A stretch of 62,564 bases of DNA from Enterobacteriaceae bacterium (GCA_031261005.1 JAISKF010000030.1:1-62564); one strand, 5' to 3'; positions 20,052 to 30,896 are shown, counted from the first letter of the stretch. Translations and numbers: made by a program. Notes: generated from the sequence alone by a model not told the origin.

Positions 20052-21767
20052 ATGAGATTTATCCGTAAATCGCTCTATACGCTGCTGTGCCTTTTGGTTC
20101 TGGCGGTCATCGTTATTTACTTTGTTGCCCAAACGTCCTATGGCGCAAAATGGGCGGCACAGTGGGTGAATAGTCATTCGCCTTACCAAATTACGTTAGG
20201 CAAGCTGGATTACAGCATCACCACGCCATCACGCCTGATTCTGCATGATGTGGAATTAAGCCAGGCGCAACAACCTGCATTACTGCAAGCACAAACCGTG
20301 ACTCTAGGGCTGACTCCTGCATTCTGGAGTTCATCGCTGCACTTCTCCACGCTAGAGCTGGAAAACGGCAAACTGAATCTTTCAGCACAAAGCGTAGCTA
20401 CACTTGCTATTAGCAGCGATCGCTTACAGCTACATGATATGACACTTGAGGTAACAACTCCTGAAATCACGCTGCAAGGTAAGCGCGTTAATGGCGGTGT
20501 GATACCGTGGGAATTGAGTGCGAATCCGCTGCCTGCCAGTAATAATCATTTTGAATTCAGCGCCGACAAACTGACCATTAACGGCATTGAAACGCATAAA
20601 GCGCTGATTCAGGGCGATGTGAATAATCAGCAAATTATCTTTAATAATATTGGTGCGGATCTGGCAAATGGTTTGCTCACTGGCGGCGGTAAACGTGATG
20701 CTGACGGAAAATGGACAATCAATAATCTGCGCCTGAGTGATGTGAAATATCAAAGTTCGCTGGCATTTGGTGCATGGCTGCAACAGATCCAGCAACTAAC
20801 CAGTCAGTCTGACATCACGCTAAATCAGTTGGATTTACTCAATGCCAATATTCAAGGGCAAGATTGGGCATTAAGTGATTTTTCTCTTTCTGTTAAAGAT
20901 TTGCTGCTGATAAAAGGCGACTGGCGGGCGAAGTCCGGCAGTGTGTTAATCAACGCGAATGATGTGATTTATAACGATCAACATCTGCTCAATCCGGTGC
21001 TTAATCTGGTTCTGGAAGATGATAGCGTCAAAATCAAACAATTTAGCAGCCGTTGGCAAGATGGGCTGGTGCGCGCCAGCGGCGTCTGGCAGCGTGATAG
21101 CCATGCGCTGACTTTAGATGATGTGGCGTTAACTTCGCAGCTATATACTTTACCGAAAGCGTGGCAAAGCACACTGCAACAAACTCAACCAGACTGGCTG
21201 CGCGAGCTGCGGATCACCAAATTAGCCATTAACCGCGCTATTCTGGTGGATATAAATCCTGATTTTCCATTCCAGTTTACCAGCATTGATAGCAACGGCA
21301 GCGATCTGTATCTGATTAAAGATCGTCAGTTCGGTTTATGGGGCGGGCAGCTTGTTTTTAACGCCGCAGATGCCACGCTGAATAAAATCGACCTGCGCCA
21401 CCCGTCATTAACGTTAAACGCTACAGCAGAAAGTATTAACACCAAAGAGGCGAGTATTTTTACCCAGTCAGGGCTAATCGAAGCGCACGCTACACTGAGT
21501 CAGCAGCCAGACAGAGCAATAAATCTCACGCTCACTGGTCGCGCTGTACCAGTGAATATTCTGCAAAGTTGGGGCTGGCAAGCCATTCCGCTATCAGGCA
21601 ACGGCAATATTAATCTGCAATTAAGCGGTAATCTGATCGACCCGCAAACTAAAGCGCCGCAGTTAACTGGTAGCCTGAAAATCATTAGCGATGACGGACA
21701 GCAGTTAACGCAATATCCGCTAAGTCAGAAAGAGATCCCCGCAGAACCGATGAATATGCCTGAGTGA
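20052..21767 (+). CDS. yicH: AsmA-family protein YicH
   Basis: YicH is an inner-membrane-anchored AsmA-like protein, part of the repeating beta-groove family (YhdP, TamB, YdbH relatives) thought to move lipids between membranes. One N-terminal TM segment (about 7-27, LYTLLCLLVLAVIVIYFVAQ) precedes a large beta-rich periplasmic domain. The ATG at 20052 (MRFIRKS) was preferred over one at 20022 because it matches the E. coli start; this gives 571 residues versus 569. The C-terminal GRAVPVNILQSWGWQAIPLSGNGNI segment is the best conserved. Confidence 0.92.
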   Translation: MRFIRKSLYTLLCLLVLAVIVIYFVAQTSYGAKWAAQWVNSHSPYQITLGKLDYSITTPSRLILHDVELSQAQQPALLQAQTVTLGLTPAFWSSSLHFSTLELENGKLNLSAQSVATLAISSDRLQLHDMTLEVTTPEITLQGKRVNGGVIPWELSANPLPASNNHFEFSADKLTINGIETHKALIQGDVNNQQIIFNNIGADLANGLLTGGGKRDADGKWTINNLRLSDVKYQSSLAFGAWLQQIQQLTSQSDITLNQLDLLNANIQGQDWALSDFSLSVKDLLLIKGDWRAKSGSVLINANDVIYNDQHLLNPVLNLVLEDDSVKIKQFSSRWQDGLVRASGVWQRDSHALTLDDVALTSQLYTLPKAWQSTLQQTQPDWLRELRITKLAINRAILVDINPDFPFQFTSIDSNGSDLYLIKDRQFGLWGGQLVFNAADATLNKIDLRHPSLTLNATAESINTKEASIFTQSGLIEAHATLSQQPDRAINLTLTGRAVPVNILQSWGWQAIPLSGNGNINLQLSGNLIDPQTKAPQLTGSLKIISDDGQQLTQYPLSQKEIPAEPMNMPE

Positions 21768-21778
21768 GATGAGATAAA

Positions 21779-21922
21779 TTAACCTCAGGCTTGAAAAAAG
21801 AGATTAATGTATTGATAAATAATCAATTGTAGGGGCGGCAATCTGCCGCCACTACGAAAAACAACATAATTGTTTGAAATTTATAGTAATAATATAATTA
21901 TTTATCCGAATATGAGGTTAAA
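21779..21922. repeat. GTAG-BIME family copy between converging yicH and fabY
   Basis: The ends TTAACCTCAGGCTTG and TTATCCGAATATGAGGTTAA abut the yicH and fabY stops. A single hairpin core (GGGCGGCAATCTGCCGCC) with a GTAG foot at left and CTAC at right lies between the two AT-rich arms. 144 bp. Confidence 0.8.
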
Positions 21923-22831
21923 TCACTCACGCACTTCCGGCAACACCATATAAGTCCCTTCAAAAACACCGCCTGTATCATCATCACCCGTTACGTTCAC
22001 TGCTAACTGAATACGCGCTTTACGCCCGCGCGCCAGACGATCAAGATCGCCTTTTATCGTGTCGAAATTCACCACCGCCGTTGGTCTGCCGCGTACTGGT
22101 TTTTGATAGCGGATATGAGCATCAGCCAGCACGATCGAGCCGCTGAGTTGGCGTTCCTGCAACAGCAGCCAGATAAATCCCCAGCCGGTTAACGTGGCTA
22201 ACGTAAACTGGCTGCCAGCAAAAATAGTATGGTGAATATTGGTGTTCATGCTCTCAGACATCGTGGTGATAAAGCGCTGACCAGTGTACTGCACAATACG
22301 CACACCCATTTTTTCGCTTAATGGAATAGTCTGATGCCAGGCGTTCTGCAATTGCGCGCACCAGTCAGAGTGATGAAGAATATCGTCTAACGCAGCAATA
22401 GATTTACTCATCAGAAAATGGCGTACTGGCGTGGTTTGCGGTGTGGTGATCTCACCTTGATTCACAAAGCCAAGTTTATCAAAGAAAGAGACTGTCTCTT
22501 CACGCGCGCTGCATACAATACGCTTTACCCCCTCCTGACGCGCAATAGACTCCAGTGTTGATGCAACCAGCGTACCTAGCCCGTTGTTGCGCTCTTGCTC
22601 TGCCACCGCCAGAAAGCGGATAGATCCTTCATTATCGGCATTGATATATAAACGCCCTACAGCAACTACGTTTCCCTGCGTATCCACAACCATCTGATGA
22701 TGCGCCATCATATCGTAGCCATCTTTTTCAGAGCCGATCGGTTGATGCAACGGTTTACGCAGCATCTCCCAACGGAACTGATAATAGTTATTTAGCTCTT
22801 GTTCGCTCAGGGGAACTCGCAGGTGATACAT
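21923..22831 (-). CDS. fabY: FabY/YiiD, acetoacetyl-ACP synthase-like GNAT-hotdog protein
   Basis: This two-domain protein has an N-terminal GNAT acetyltransferase fold (about 1-145; [20 protein letters not shown] carries the acetyl-CoA loop) and a C-terminal hotdog thioesterase-like domain (about 150-300; [24 protein letters not shown]). The E. coli homologue YiiD and the Pseudomonas FabY name point to initiation of fatty acid synthesis. The exact activity of this fusion is family knowledge. It is downstream of dtd as in E. coli, but 205 bases away because a repeat copy sits between them. Confidence 0.88.
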   Translation of the reverse strand: MYHLRVPLSEQELNNYYQFRWEMLRKPLHQPIGSEKDGYDMMAHHQMVVDTQGNVVAVGRLYINADNEGSIRFLAVAEQERNNGLGTLVASTLESIARQEGVKRIVCSAREETVSFFDKLGFVNQGEITTPQTTPVRHFLMSKSIAALDDILHHSDWCAQLQNAWHQTIPLSEKMGVRIVQYTGQRFITTMSESMNTNIHHTIFAGSQFTLATLTGWGFIWLLLQERQLSGSIVLADAHIRYQKPVRGRPTAVVNFDTIKGDLDRLARGRKARIQLAVNVTGDDDTGGVFEGTYMVLPEVRE

Positions 22832-22853
22832 AAATAAAAACTCTCTTTTCTGG

Positions 22854-23022
22854 TAAACCTAGACTTCGGATAAGAAGCTGTATTATTACGATAAATTTCA
22901 AATAATTATGTTTTCCCGTAGGAGCGGCAATCTGCCGACCGCCAAACCACGGTGAAATCAACATACGAATTATTATTTATTATCAATACATTAATCTATT
23001 TTTTATCCAAATCCGAGGTTAG
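22854..23022. repeat. GTAG-BIME family copy between dtd and fabY
   Basis: The ends TAAACCTAGACTTCGGATAAG and TTATCCAAATCCGAGGTTAG bracket a left hairpin (GAGCGGCAATCTGCCGACC, GTAG foot) and a right side that has lost its hairpin (CAACATACGAATTATT). About 168 bp, lying upstream of fabY within a co-directional gene pair. Confidence 0.8.
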
Positions 23023-23036
23023 TAAGTAAAACACCG

Positions 23037-23471
23037 TTAAACCTGTAGGCTAAATGTCACCGGACCGTCATTCACCAGCGAAACCTGCATATCAGCAGCA
23101 AAAATACCGGTTTCGGTTGGCACGGACTGTCGGCAACGTTCAGCAAAATATTGATACAAGCGTTCAGCATCTTGCGGTGCAGCTCCGCGCGAAAAACTTG
23201 GGCGCATTCCACGCTGAGTATCTGCCACCAAAGTGAACTGCGAAACCACCAGCACGCTGCCACCGATTTGCTGTACATTCAGGTTCATCTTATCTTGCTC
23301 ATCACTGAAAATGCGATAACCCAATACGCGCTCACATAAGCGATCGGCTTTTTCCGGCGTATCGTCTTTTTCCACACCGAGTAACACCAATAAACCTTTA
23401 TCAATCGCACCGACTGTTTGACTGTCAACGACAACATCAGCGCGGATAACCCGTTGAATTAACGCAATCAT
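23037..23471 (-). CDS. dtd: D-aminoacyl-tRNA deacylase
   Basis: Dtd hydrolyses D-amino acids (and glycine mischarged on tRNA-Ala) from tRNA, a chirality proofreading step. The 144-residue protein has [16 protein letters not shown], the active-site SQFTL motif (about 77-81) and the cross-subunit Gly-cisPro motif GPVTF (about 136-140), both intact. Length is standard (145). It is the first gene of a dtd-fabY pair on the minus strand. Confidence 0.96.
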   Translation of the reverse strand: MIALIQRVIRADVVVDSQTVGAIDKGLLVLLGVEKDDTPEKADRLCERVLGYRIFSDEQDKMNLNVQQIGGSVLVVSQFTLVADTQRGMRPSFSRGAAPQDAERLYQYFAERCRQSVPTETGIFAADMQVSLVNDGPVTFSLQV

Positions 23472-23705
23472 TATTCTGCTATTCCTGAATTGTTATAGTT
23501 AATCTCTCTATAACTTACGGTATCATAGTTATCTCAATCTACGCATCTTCGAAACTGGCTTTATCACAATTTCATCACCATAATGGCTGCTCCATTGCTT
23601 TACCCGAAAGGGTCTATACTCAACTTACTGAGTTATCATCATAAAAATTGATATATAGTGGGTACTCAATACCCACAATTCCATTGAATTAAGGAGCGAC
23701 AAAAT

Positions 23706-24110
23706 ATGGGTTTATTAGATCAATTAGGCGGTTTGTTAGGCGGCGGTAATAGTGCCAGTAATGGATCGGTTGATTATACGGCGATTTTACAGTGGGTTGA
23801 GCAGCAAGGCGGGATTTCTGGTTTACTGGATAAACTGCGTCAGGGTGGATTAACAGAAGAGATAAAATCGTGGATCAGTACAGGCGCGAATGCGTCAATT
23901 TCAGCGCAGCAAATTCAAAATGCACTGAATAGTGATGCGTTGCAACAACTGGCAGCTAAGTTGGGTATCAATATCCAAGAGGCTTCCGGTATCATCGCGC
24001 AATATTTGCCGGAATTAGTGAACAAGCTATCACCGCAAGGCAACGAACCGCAAAATTCCGATTTACTTTCGCAGGGTTTATCGCTGTTAAAGAGTAAGTT
24101 TCTTGGTTAA
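23706..24110 (+). CDS. yidB: YidB family (DUF937) protein
   Basis: This is a small (134-residue) protein of unknown function. It shows the DUF937 pattern: a glycine-rich start (MGLLDQLGGLLGGGNSAS), ILQWVEQQGGISGLLDKLRQGGL and a repeated helical core, ending NDLLS-like SDLLSQGLSLLKSKFLG. E. coli YidB is 132 residues. The ribosome-binding site AAGGAG lies 10 bases before the ATG. It stands alone between dtd and typA. Related homeodomain-like DUF937 proteins occur widely, but no activity is established. Confidence 0.85.
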   Translation: MGLLDQLGGLLGGGNSASNGSVDYTAILQWVEQQGGISGLLDKLRQGGLTEEIKSWISTGANASISAQQIQNALNSDALQQLAAKLGINIQEASGIIAQYLPELVNKLSPQGNEPQNSDLLSQGLSLLKSKFLG

Positions 24111-24111
24111 T

Positions 24112-24179
24112 TAACCTGAACTTCGGATAAGAAATTATATTATTACGATAAATTTCAAATAATTATGTAATTTTTTCGT
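24112..24179. repeat. GTAG-BIME family, left arm only
   Basis: TTAACCTGAACTTCGGATAAG followed by the ATTACGATAAATTTCAAATAATTATG arm stops at TTTTTTCGTA, exactly where the hairpin core would begin. The core is replaced by AT-rich DNA leading into the typA terminator. Confidence 0.75.
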
Positions 24180-24187
24180 ATTAACAA

Positions 24188-24220
24188 ATAAGGGCAATCT
24201 TATCGATTGCCCTTATCTTC
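24188..24220 (-). terminator. Hairpin after typA
   Basis: The arms AAGGGCAATC and GATTGCCCTT around TTATC lie 30-60 bases beyond the typA stop. The T-run on the minus strand is short (TTATTTG), so termination is likely but not certain. Confidence 0.65.
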
Positions 24221-24251
24221 ATTCAGATCTTTATTCAGAGAATTAAGAGTA

Positions 24252-26072
24252 TTACTCTTTTGCTCCGCGATAAGCACGCTTACGATCGTTTTCAGTCAGA
24301 TGGCGTTTACGCAGACGCACAGACAGCGGAGTGACTTCCACTAATTCGTCATCATCGATAAATTCCAAAGCCTGTTCCAGCGTCATCTTAATCGGGGTAG
24401 ACAACGTGGTTGCTTCATCAGTACCAGAAGCACGCATGTTAGTCAGTTTTTTACCGGTTAAGCAGTTCACTGTCAGATCGTTAGAACGAGTATGAATACC
24501 GATAATTTGACCTTCATACACTTCCGCGCCATGTCCGAGGAACAAGCGGCCGCGATCTTGCAAGCTGTACAACGCATAAGCCAGTGCTTTACCTGTACCG
24601 TTAGAAATCATCACGCCGTTAATACGCTGACCGATTTCGCCCGGACGCACATCATCGTAATGGCTGAATGTGGAATACAGTAAGCCCGTACCTGAAGTCA
24701 TGGTCATGAATTCAGTACGGAAACCGATTAAACCGCGGCTTGGGATAATGTAATCCAGACGCACACGACCTTTTCCGTCAGGAATCATGTCGCGCATTTC
24801 GCCTTTACGCAGCCCCATCGCTTCCATCACAGAACCTTGATGCTGCTCTTCAATATCCAGCGTGACTTGCTCGAATGGCTCTTGTTTACGTCCGTCAATA
24901 TCACGGAAGATAACTTTAGGACGAGAAACGCCCAGCTCGTAGCCCTCACGACGCATGTTTTCGATCAGTACCGACAAGTGTAATTCACCGCGACCAGAAA
25001 CGCGGAACGCATCTGGATCTTCAGTTTCTTCAACACGCAGTGCCACGTTGTGTACCAACTCTTTACGCAAACGGTCAAGAATCTGACGCGAAGTCACGAA
25101 CTTACCTTCTTTACCGCAGAACGGAGAAGTGTTAACGCAGAAGAACATGGTAACAGTCGGTTCATCTACAGTTAACGGCGGCAGTGCTTCTGGCGCAGCC
25201 GTTTCACAGATGGTGTCAGAAATGTTCAGTTCACCCAGACCAGTAATCGCAATGATATCGCCCGCTTCCGCCACTTCAGCTTCATAACGGTTCAGACCCA
25301 TGTGACCCAGCACTTGACCGATCTTACCGTTACGGCGTTGACCTTCACTATCAATGATCACAACAGGTTGGTTAGGTTTTACTTTACCGCGCTTGATACG
25401 ACCAATGCCGATTACACCAACATAGTTGTTGTAATCAAGCTGCGAGATTTGCATCTGGAACGGACCGTTTAAATCCACTTGCGGCGGAGAAACGTGCTGC
25501 ACAATGGCTTCAAACAACGGGTCCATATTATCGGACATGTTGTTGTGATCCAGACCAGAGATTCCGTTCAATGCAGACGCATAAACAATCGGGAAATCCA
25601 GTTGCTCATCAGTTGCACCAAGATTAACGAACAAGTCAAATACCTGATCAACAGCCCAATCAGGGCGCGCGCCAGGGCGGTCGATCTTGTTGATAACCAC
25701 AATAGGTTTCAAACCATAAGCAAAGGCTTTTTGCGTTACGAAACGGGTTTGCGGCATAGGACCGTCCATTGCGTCAACCAGCAACAGAACAGAGTCAACC
25801 ATTGACATTACTCGTTCAACTTCACCGCCGAAGTCGGCGTGTCCCGGAGTATCAACGATGTTGATGCGGTAGTTGTTCCAAGTAATAGCGGTGTTTTTAG
25901 CCAGAATGGTGATCCCGCGTTCTTTTTCAAGATCACCAGAGTCCATAACGCGCTCGCCTGCGTCATTACGTTCTCCTAAAGTTCCGGACATTTGTAGTAG
26001 TTTATCAACCAGGGTAGTTTTCCCATGGTCTACGTGCGCGATGATGGCGATGTTACGCAGATTTTCAATCAC
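24252..26072 (-). CDS. typA: Ribosome-binding GTPase TypA/BipA
   Basis: TypA is an EF-G-like GTPase that binds the 70S ribosome and aids 50S assembly, notably in the cold and under stress. The 606-residue protein has the G domain ([43 protein letters not shown]), domain II, the EF-G-like domains III and V, and the basic C-terminal TypA domain ([21 protein letters not shown]). It is divergent from glnA, as in E. coli. Confidence 0.97.
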   Translation of the reverse strand: MIENLRNIAIIAHVDHGKTTLVDKLLQMSGTLGERNDAGERVMDSGDLEKERGITILAKNTAITWNNYRINIVDTPGHADFGGEVERVMSMVDSVLLLVDAMDGPMPQTRFVTQKAFAYGLKPIVVINKIDRPGARPDWAVDQVFDLFVNLGATDEQLDFPIVYASALNGISGLDHNNMSDNMDPLFEAIVQHVSPPQVDLNGPFQMQISQLDYNNYVGVIGIGRIKRGKVKPNQPVVIIDSEGQRRNGKIGQVLGHMGLNRYEAEVAEAGDIIAITGLGELNISDTICETAAPEALPPLTVDEPTVTMFFCVNTSPFCGKEGKFVTSRQILDRLRKELVHNVALRVEETEDPDAFRVSGRGELHLSVLIENMRREGYELGVSRPKVIFRDIDGRKQEPFEQVTLDIEEQHQGSVMEAMGLRKGEMRDMIPDGKGRVRLDYIIPSRGLIGFRTEFMTMTSGTGLLYSTFSHYDDVRPGEIGQRINGVMISNGTGKALAYALYSLQDRGRLFLGHGAEVYEGQIIGIHTRSNDLTVNCLTGKKLTNMRASGTDEATTLSTPIKMTLEQALEFIDDDELVEVTPLSVRLRKRHLTENDRKRAYRGAKE

Positions 26073-26224
26073 AGATTTGTTGCCTCAGGCATTAGAAATA
26101 GCGCGCTATTGTACACACTTTAAACGAAGTACTAAACAAGATCACAAAGATCTATCAAAAACAACTGACATATAAACGGATTGTGATCCCATTCACGCAG
26201 GTAAATGTTTATTAAAAAAGCGAT

Positions 26225-26274
26225 TTGCACCAAAAAGATTCATGCACCATTCAGTTTGCACTTTAATAGTGCAA
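26225..26274 (+). promoter_or_regulatory. NtrC enhancer sites upstream of glnA
   Basis: TTGCACTTTAATAGTGCAA (26256-26274) is a perfect 7-base-arm palindrome of the NtrC type. It sits about 115-130 bases before the predicted sigma-54 start, as in E. coli. A second site starting TTGCACCAAAAAGATTC (26225) is about 31 bases upstream, three helical turns, and has a good left half but a weak right half. Together they fit the classical paired glnA enhancer. Confidence 0.8.
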
Positions 26275-26359
26275 CAAACGGGTGCAAAAAATTGGCTTTC
26301 GTTCATACTCTAGAGTCATAGCCGCTACAGACTGCTATTTTAGGTACTGGAATAAAAAC

Positions 26360-26376
26360 TGGCACGATTATAGCAT
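26360..26376 (+). promoter_or_regulatory. Sigma-54 promoter of glnA (glnAp2-like)
   Basis: TGGCACGATTATAGCAT has GG and GC separated by ten bases, the -24/-12 arrangement of RpoN promoters, and closely resembles E. coli glnAp2. The predicted start is near 26386, leaving a leader of about 80 bases. The rest of the 26073-26465 gap holds the NtrC sites and the typA promoter side. Confidence 0.85.
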
Positions 26377-26465
26377 ATCTTTAGCCTATGGCACCGATGC
26401 CAAATTATGACACGATTATATATCCTAAATAATATGACGGATAATCAGCCACCGGAGAAACCAAA

Positions 26466-27875
26466 ATGTCTACAGAACATGTTTTGACAATGCTTAATGA
26501 ACACGAAGTGAAGTTTGTCGATCTGCGTTTTACTGATACCAAAGGTAAAGAGCAACATATTACTATCCCTGCACATCAAGTTGACGCAGACTTTTTTGAA
26601 GACGGTAAAATGTTCGATGGTTCTTCCATCGGTGGTTGGAAAGGCATTAATGAATCTGACATGGTATTAATGCCAGATGCCAGCACCGCGCTGATCGACC
26701 CGTTCTTTGAAGATACCACGCTGATTATCCGCTGTGACGTTCTGGAGCCAGGCACAATGCAAGGTTACGAACGTGATCCGCGTTCCATCTCCAAACGTGC
26801 GGAAGACTTCCTGCGCTCTTCAGGCATTGCTGATACTGTACTGTTCGGACCTGAACCTGAATTCTTCCTGTTTGATGATATTCGTTTCGGCAACTCCATT
26901 TCTGGCGCTTACTACCATATTGATGACATCGAAGCCGCATGGAATACCGGTACACAATATGAAGGCGGTAATAAAGGTCATCGCCCTGCGGTAAAAGGCG
27001 GTTATTTCCCTGTACCGCCGGTTGATTCATCACAAGATCTGCGTTCTGCCATGTGTTTAACCATGGAAGAAATGGGTTTAGTCGTTGAAGCGCATCACCA
27101 CGAAGTCGCAACAGCGGGTCAGAATGAAGTGGCAACTCGTTTCAATACCATGACCAAAAAGGCAGATGAAACTCAAATTTATAAGTATGTGGTGCATAAC
27201 GTAGCTCATGCTTTCGGCAAAACCGCGACCTTTATGCCTAAGCCTTTAGTCGGCGACAACGGTTCTGGTATGCACTGCCACATGTCTCTGTCCAAAAACG
27301 GCACAAACCTGTTTGCCGGTGATAAATATGCCGGTCTGTCAGAAATGGCGCTGTACTACATTGGCGGTGTGATTAAACATGCTAAAGCGATCAATGCGTT
27401 AGCTAATCCGACCACCAACTCATACAAACGTCTGGTTCCGGGATTTGAAGCTCCGGTTATGCTGGCTTACTCAGCGCGTAACCGTTCCGCATCTATCCGT
27501 ATTCCAGTTGTGGCGAGTCCAAAAGCCCGCCGTATTGAAGTGCGTTTCCCTGATCCAGCCGCTAACCCATATTTGGCGTTCGCTGCGCTGTTAATGGCAG
27601 GTCTTGACGGCATCATCAACAAGATCCATCCAGGCGAAGCAATGGATAAGAATCTGTACGATTTACCGCCGGAAGAAGCGAAAAGCATTCCAACCGTTGC
27701 AGGCTCTTTAGACGAAGCCTTAGCAGCACTGGACGCCGATCGTGAATTCTTAACGCGCGGCGGAGTATTTACTAATGATGCTATCGATGCCTATATCGAA
27801 CTGAAACAAGACGATATGAATCGTGTTCGCATGGCTCCGCACCCATTAGAGTTTGAACTGTATTACAGCGTTTAA
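26466..27875 (+). CDS. glnA: Glutamine synthetase, type I
   Basis: GlnA makes glutamine from glutamate, ammonia and ATP and is the central nitrogen assimilation enzyme, a cytoplasmic dodecamer. The 469-residue protein has the catalytic signatures [37 protein letters not shown] (ATP and glutamate site) and [10 protein letters not shown]. The adenylylation Tyr lies in [10 protein letters not shown] (about 396-398), so GlnE control should operate. The gene heads glnA-glnL-glnG. Confidence 0.98.
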   Translation: MSTEHVLTMLNEHEVKFVDLRFTDTKGKEQHITIPAHQVDADFFEDGKMFDGSSIGGWKGINESDMVLMPDASTALIDPFFEDTTLIIRCDVLEPGTMQGYERDPRSISKRAEDFLRSSGIADTVLFGPEPEFFLFDDIRFGNSISGAYYHIDDIEAAWNTGTQYEGGNKGHRPAVKGGYFPVPPVDSSQDLRSAMCLTMEEMGLVVEAHHHEVATAGQNEVATRFNTMTKKADETQIYKYVVHNVAHAFGKTATFMPKPLVGDNGSGMHCHMSLSKNGTNLFAGDKYAGLSEMALYYIGGVIKHAKAINALANPTTNSYKRLVPGFEAPVMLAYSARNRSASIRIPVVASPKARRIEVRFPDPAANPYLAFAALLMAGLDGIINKIHPGEAMDKNLYDLPPEEAKSIPTVAGSLDEALAALDADREFLTRGGVFTNDAIDAYIELKQDDMNRVRMAPHPLEFELYYSV

Positions 27876-27902
27876 CTGACGATGTAACGCAGCATGATGT
27901 AG

Positions 27903-27957
27903 AGAAGTAGCTCGCTTTTATAGCAGTAGATAGCTTTATAGAAGTAGATAGCTTTAT
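27903..27957 (+). repeat. Three-copy 18-bp tandem repeat after glnA
   Basis: GAAGTAGCTCGCTTTTATA, GCAGTAGATAGCTTTATA and GAAGTAGATAGCTTTATC lie head to tail between the glnA stop and its terminator. The number of copies may vary between strains; no function is known. Confidence 0.75.
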
Positions 27958-27990
27958 CGACCCACGTAGGTGTTTCACTTTAGGGTTTGA

Positions 27991-28014
27991 GCCCATCTTA
28001 TGATGGGCTTTTTT
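27991..28014 (+). terminator. Terminator between glnA and glnL
   Basis: GCCCATC TTAT GATGGGC is followed by TTTTTT. In E. coli a comparable element ends most glnA transcripts and lets some read through into glnLG. Confidence 0.9.
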
Positions 28015-28041
28015 CTCTCTTCAATTCATGATGTGATCATC

Positions 28042-28071
28042 TATAATGATGAGCTGCCCCAAATTGGTGCA
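28042..28071 (+). promoter_or_regulatory. glnL promoter with overlapping NtrC operator
   Basis: A TATAAT (-10, 28042-28047) with a weak -35 lies upstream of TGCCCCAAATTGGTGCA (28055-28071), a near-palindromic NtrC site adjoining the AAAGGAG ribosome-binding site. This matches the NtrC-repressed glnL promoter of E. coli. Confidence 0.75.
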
Positions 28072-28083
28072 AAGGAGTAACAA

Positions 28084-29133
28084 ATGGAAAACCCTACGCT
28101 ACCGGATTCGGAGCATATTCTTAATGCACAGATCACCTGCGTGTTAATTCTGGATTTTTCATTAGCGATTCAATACGCCAATCCTGCTGCTCAGCAATTG
28201 CTGGTGCAAAGTTCCCGCAAACTTTTTGGTACTCCGCTGCCGAATCTGGTGGATTATCTGTCACTGAATACCGATTTAATGTGGTCAAGCCTGCGCGCAG
28301 GTCAGGGATTTACTGATAATGAAGTCACGATGGTGGTGGACGGGCATCTTCATGTATTAACCCTTAGCGCACAGCTCGTGGCAGAAAATCATATTTTGAT
28401 GGAATTGTCCGCGTTAGATAATCACCGCCGTTTGAGTCAGGAACAGCTACAGCATTCCCAGCAGGAAGCTGCCAGAGAACTGGTACGCGGTCTGGCACAT
28501 GAAATTAAAAATCCGCTTGGCGGCTTGCGCGGCGCGGCGCAACTATTATCCAAAGCGCTACCTGATCCGGCGCTGGCGGAATACACCAAAGTGATTATCG
28601 AACAAGCCGATCGCTTACGAAATCTGGTGGATCGCTTACTTGGACCGCAGCACCCCGGACAGCGCGTAGAGCAAAATATTCATAAAGTATCTGAGCGGGT
28701 GTATCAATTATTGATGCTGGAAAAACCAGATAACGTCAGCATTATCCGTGATTATGATCCAAGTATGCCGGAGCTAATTCACGATCCCGAACAAATCGAA
28801 CAAGTGCTGCTGAATATCGCCAGAAACGCCATGCAAGCGCTGGGAAAGCAAGGCGGCGAAATTACACTGCGAACGCGCACAGCGTTACAAATGACACTGC
28901 ACGGTATTCGTTACCGCTTATGCGCGCGCATTGATATTGAAGATACAGGTCCCGGTATACCGACACAGCTACAAGATACGCTTTTTTACCCTATGGTCAG
29001 CGGTCGCGAGGGTGGTACGGGGCTGGGTTTATCCATTGCCCGTAACCTGATTGATCAGCATCGCGGCAAAATCGAATTTAACAGTTGGCCTGGTCATACC
29101 GAATTTTCGGTTTACCTACCTATTCGTCAGTGA
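28084..29133 (+). CDS. glnL: Nitrogen sensor histidine kinase NtrB
   Basis: NtrB is a cytoplasmic kinase/phosphatase that sets NtrC phosphorylation under control of PII. The 349-residue protein has an N-terminal PAS domain ([26 protein letters not shown]), an H box with His in [21 protein letters not shown] (His near 138), and an ATPase domain ([35 protein letters not shown]). It lies 8 bases from glnG and the two are surely cotranscribed. Confidence 0.97.
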   Translation: MENPTLPDSEHILNAQITCVLILDFSLAIQYANPAAQQLLVQSSRKLFGTPLPNLVDYLSLNTDLMWSSLRAGQGFTDNEVTMVVDGHLHVLTLSAQLVAENHILMELSALDNHRRLSQEQLQHSQQEAARELVRGLAHEIKNPLGGLRGAAQLLSKALPDPALAEYTKVIIEQADRLRNLVDRLLGPQHPGQRVEQNIHKVSERVYQLLMLEKPDNVSIIRDYDPSMPELIHDPEQIEQVLLNIARNAMQALGKQGGEITLRTRTALQMTLHGIRYRLCARIDIEDTGPGIPTQLQDTLFYPMVSGREGGTGLGLSIARNLIDQHRGKIEFNSWPGHTEFSVYLPIRQ

Positions 29134-29141
29134 GGATCGCT

Positions 29142-30563
29142 ATGAGTCAAGGAACCGCCTGGATTGTTGATGATGACAGCGCTATTCGCTGGGTGCTGGA
29201 GCGAGCATTAATGGGTGCAGAAATTCAATGCACCACGTTTACTTCCGCCGACGAAGTATTGAAAGCATTGGAAACACAATCCCCCGATGTGCTGATCTCC
29301 GATATTCGGATGCCCGGTATCGACGGATTAACGCTGCTGCAACAAATTAAAAAAAATCACCCGTTGTTGCCGGTGATCATTATGACCGCTCATTCCGATC
29401 TCGATGCCGCCGTCAGCGCTTATCAGTTCGGGGCGTTCGACTATCTACCAAAACCATTTGATATTGATGAAGCAGTAGCGTTAGCTGAGCGAGCAATCAA
29501 TCATTATCAGGAGATTTGTCAGCCAGAACGTCCGGTACAGGCGAAAGATCCCACCACCGATATTATCGGCGAAGCACCTGCTATGCAGGAGGTTTACCGC
29601 ATTATTGGTCGGCTATCGCTGTCGTCGATCAGCGTATTAATTAACGGTGAATCCGGCACGGGTAAAGAGCTGGTTGCTCACGCACTGCACCGCCATAGCC
29701 CGCGCGCTAACGGGAAATTTATCGCCCTGAATATGGCGGCGATCCCCAAAGATTTAATTGAATCCGAACTGTTTGGTCATGAAAAAGGCGCTTTTACCGG
29801 CGCAGGGCAAGGACGGCAAGGGCGCTTTGAGCAAGCCGATGGCGGAACGCTTTTTCTCGATGAAATTGGCGATATGCCGCTGGAAGTGCAAACCCGTTTA
29901 TTGCGCGTGCTGGCTGACGGGCAGTTTTACCGCGTCGGCGGTTATGATCCGATCAAAGTCGATGTGCGAATTATTGCCGCAACGCACCAAAATCTTGAGC
30001 TGCTGGTTAAAGAACATCAATTCCGTGAGGACTTGTTCCACCGGCTGAATGTTATCCGCATTCATCTGCCGCCACTGCGCGATCGCCGTGAAGATATTCC
30101 CCGTTTAGCGCGTCACTTCCTGCTGATAACCGCACAGGAATTAGGCGTAGAAGCCAAAGTGCTGCACCCTGATACGGAAAAAGCCCTGAGCCAAATGGCA
30201 TGGTCAGGTAACGTGCGTCAGCTAGAGAATACCTGCCGCTGGCTCACCGTAATGGCTGCCGGTAAAGAAGTGCTGCCGCAAGATCTACCAGAAGAACTGT
30301 TTGTTTATGACGATGACGCACCGCAACGCCATGATTCGCCGAACTTTGATGGTAATTGGGCAACATTATTAGAAAAATGGGCAGAGAACGCGTTGATCGA
30401 GGGAAAAACTGATTTACTTTCCGAAGCGCAGCCAGAAATGGAGCGCGTACTGTTAACCGTTGCGCTGCGCCACACTCACGGGCATAAGCAAGAAGCGGCA
30501 CAACTGCTCGGTTGGGGACGCAACACCTTGACACGCAAATTAAAAGAGTTGGATATAGAGTAA
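29142..30563 (+). CDS. glnG: Nitrogen regulator NtrC (sigma-54 activator)
   Basis: NtrC is an enhancer-binding protein that activates RpoN promoters on nitrogen limitation. At 473 residues (start [16 protein letters not shown] after GAGGATCGCT) it has a receiver domain with Asp54 and an AAA+ domain with GESGTGKE Walker A and the sigma-54-contacting GAFTGA. The C-terminal Fis-type HTH contains [21 protein letters not shown] longer reading from 29085 would run inside glnL and was rejected. Confidence 0.98.
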   Translation: MSQGTAWIVDDDSAIRWVLERALMGAEIQCTTFTSADEVLKALETQSPDVLISDIRMPGIDGLTLLQQIKKNHPLLPVIIMTAHSDLDAAVSAYQFGAFDYLPKPFDIDEAVALAERAINHYQEICQPERPVQAKDPTTDIIGEAPAMQEVYRIIGRLSLSSISVLINGESGTGKELVAHALHRHSPRANGKFIALNMAAIPKDLIESELFGHEKGAFTGAGQGRQGRFEQADGGTLFLDEIGDMPLEVQTRLLRVLADGQFYRVGGYDPIKVDVRIIAATHQNLELLVKEHQFREDLFHRLNVIRIHLPPLRDRREDIPRLARHFLLITAQELGVEAKVLHPDTEKALSQMAWSGNVRQLENTCRWLTVMAAGKEVLPQDLPEELFVYDDDAPQRHDSPNFDGNWATLLEKWAENALIEGKTDLLSEAQPEMERVLLTVALRHTHGHKQEAAQLLGWGRNTLTRKLKELDIE

Positions 30564-30744
30564 CGGCGGCTGTCAGGAGTTCATCGCGGTCACTCTTTAT
30601 CAATATGAATTCTTGATATGCTTTTGCTTATTTTGCAACCAATAGCATATTTTTTATGCGAAACTCTGATATTCTTAGCCCCGATTTATACCCGATAGCG
30701 TTCAAAATAATGGACATAAAATAACAATAATATGAGGAATGGCT

Positions 30745-30867
30745 ATGCCGGAACATTTAACCTCACTGTTTAATTTCAGTTCAGAAATCAGTGCGATGAC
30801 AGGACAATCCCCGCATACCGCATTTGCAGCGGTATTGTGTGTGGTTATGTTTGTTTTGTTTTCGTGA
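30745..30867 (+). CDS. yshB: Small membrane protein YshB
   Basis: A 40-residue ORF begins MPEHLTSLFNFSSEI and ends HTAFAAVLCVVMFVLFS. Its C-terminal half matches the 36-residue E. coli YshB (…QTAVAAVLCAAMIGLFS), which also lies between glnG and hemN. The last about 17 residues form one hydrophobic segment. A GAGG ribosome-binding site lies 8 bases upstream. E. coli YshB is known only as a small membrane protein; its homologue has been tied to intracellular Salmonella. The rest of the 30564-31082 gap is repeat DNA. Confidence 0.85.
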   Translation: MPEHLTSLFNFSSEISAMTGQSPHTAFAAVLCVVMFVLFS

Positions 30868-30896
30868 GATTAAATTTAATTGCGTTGATTTCACGG

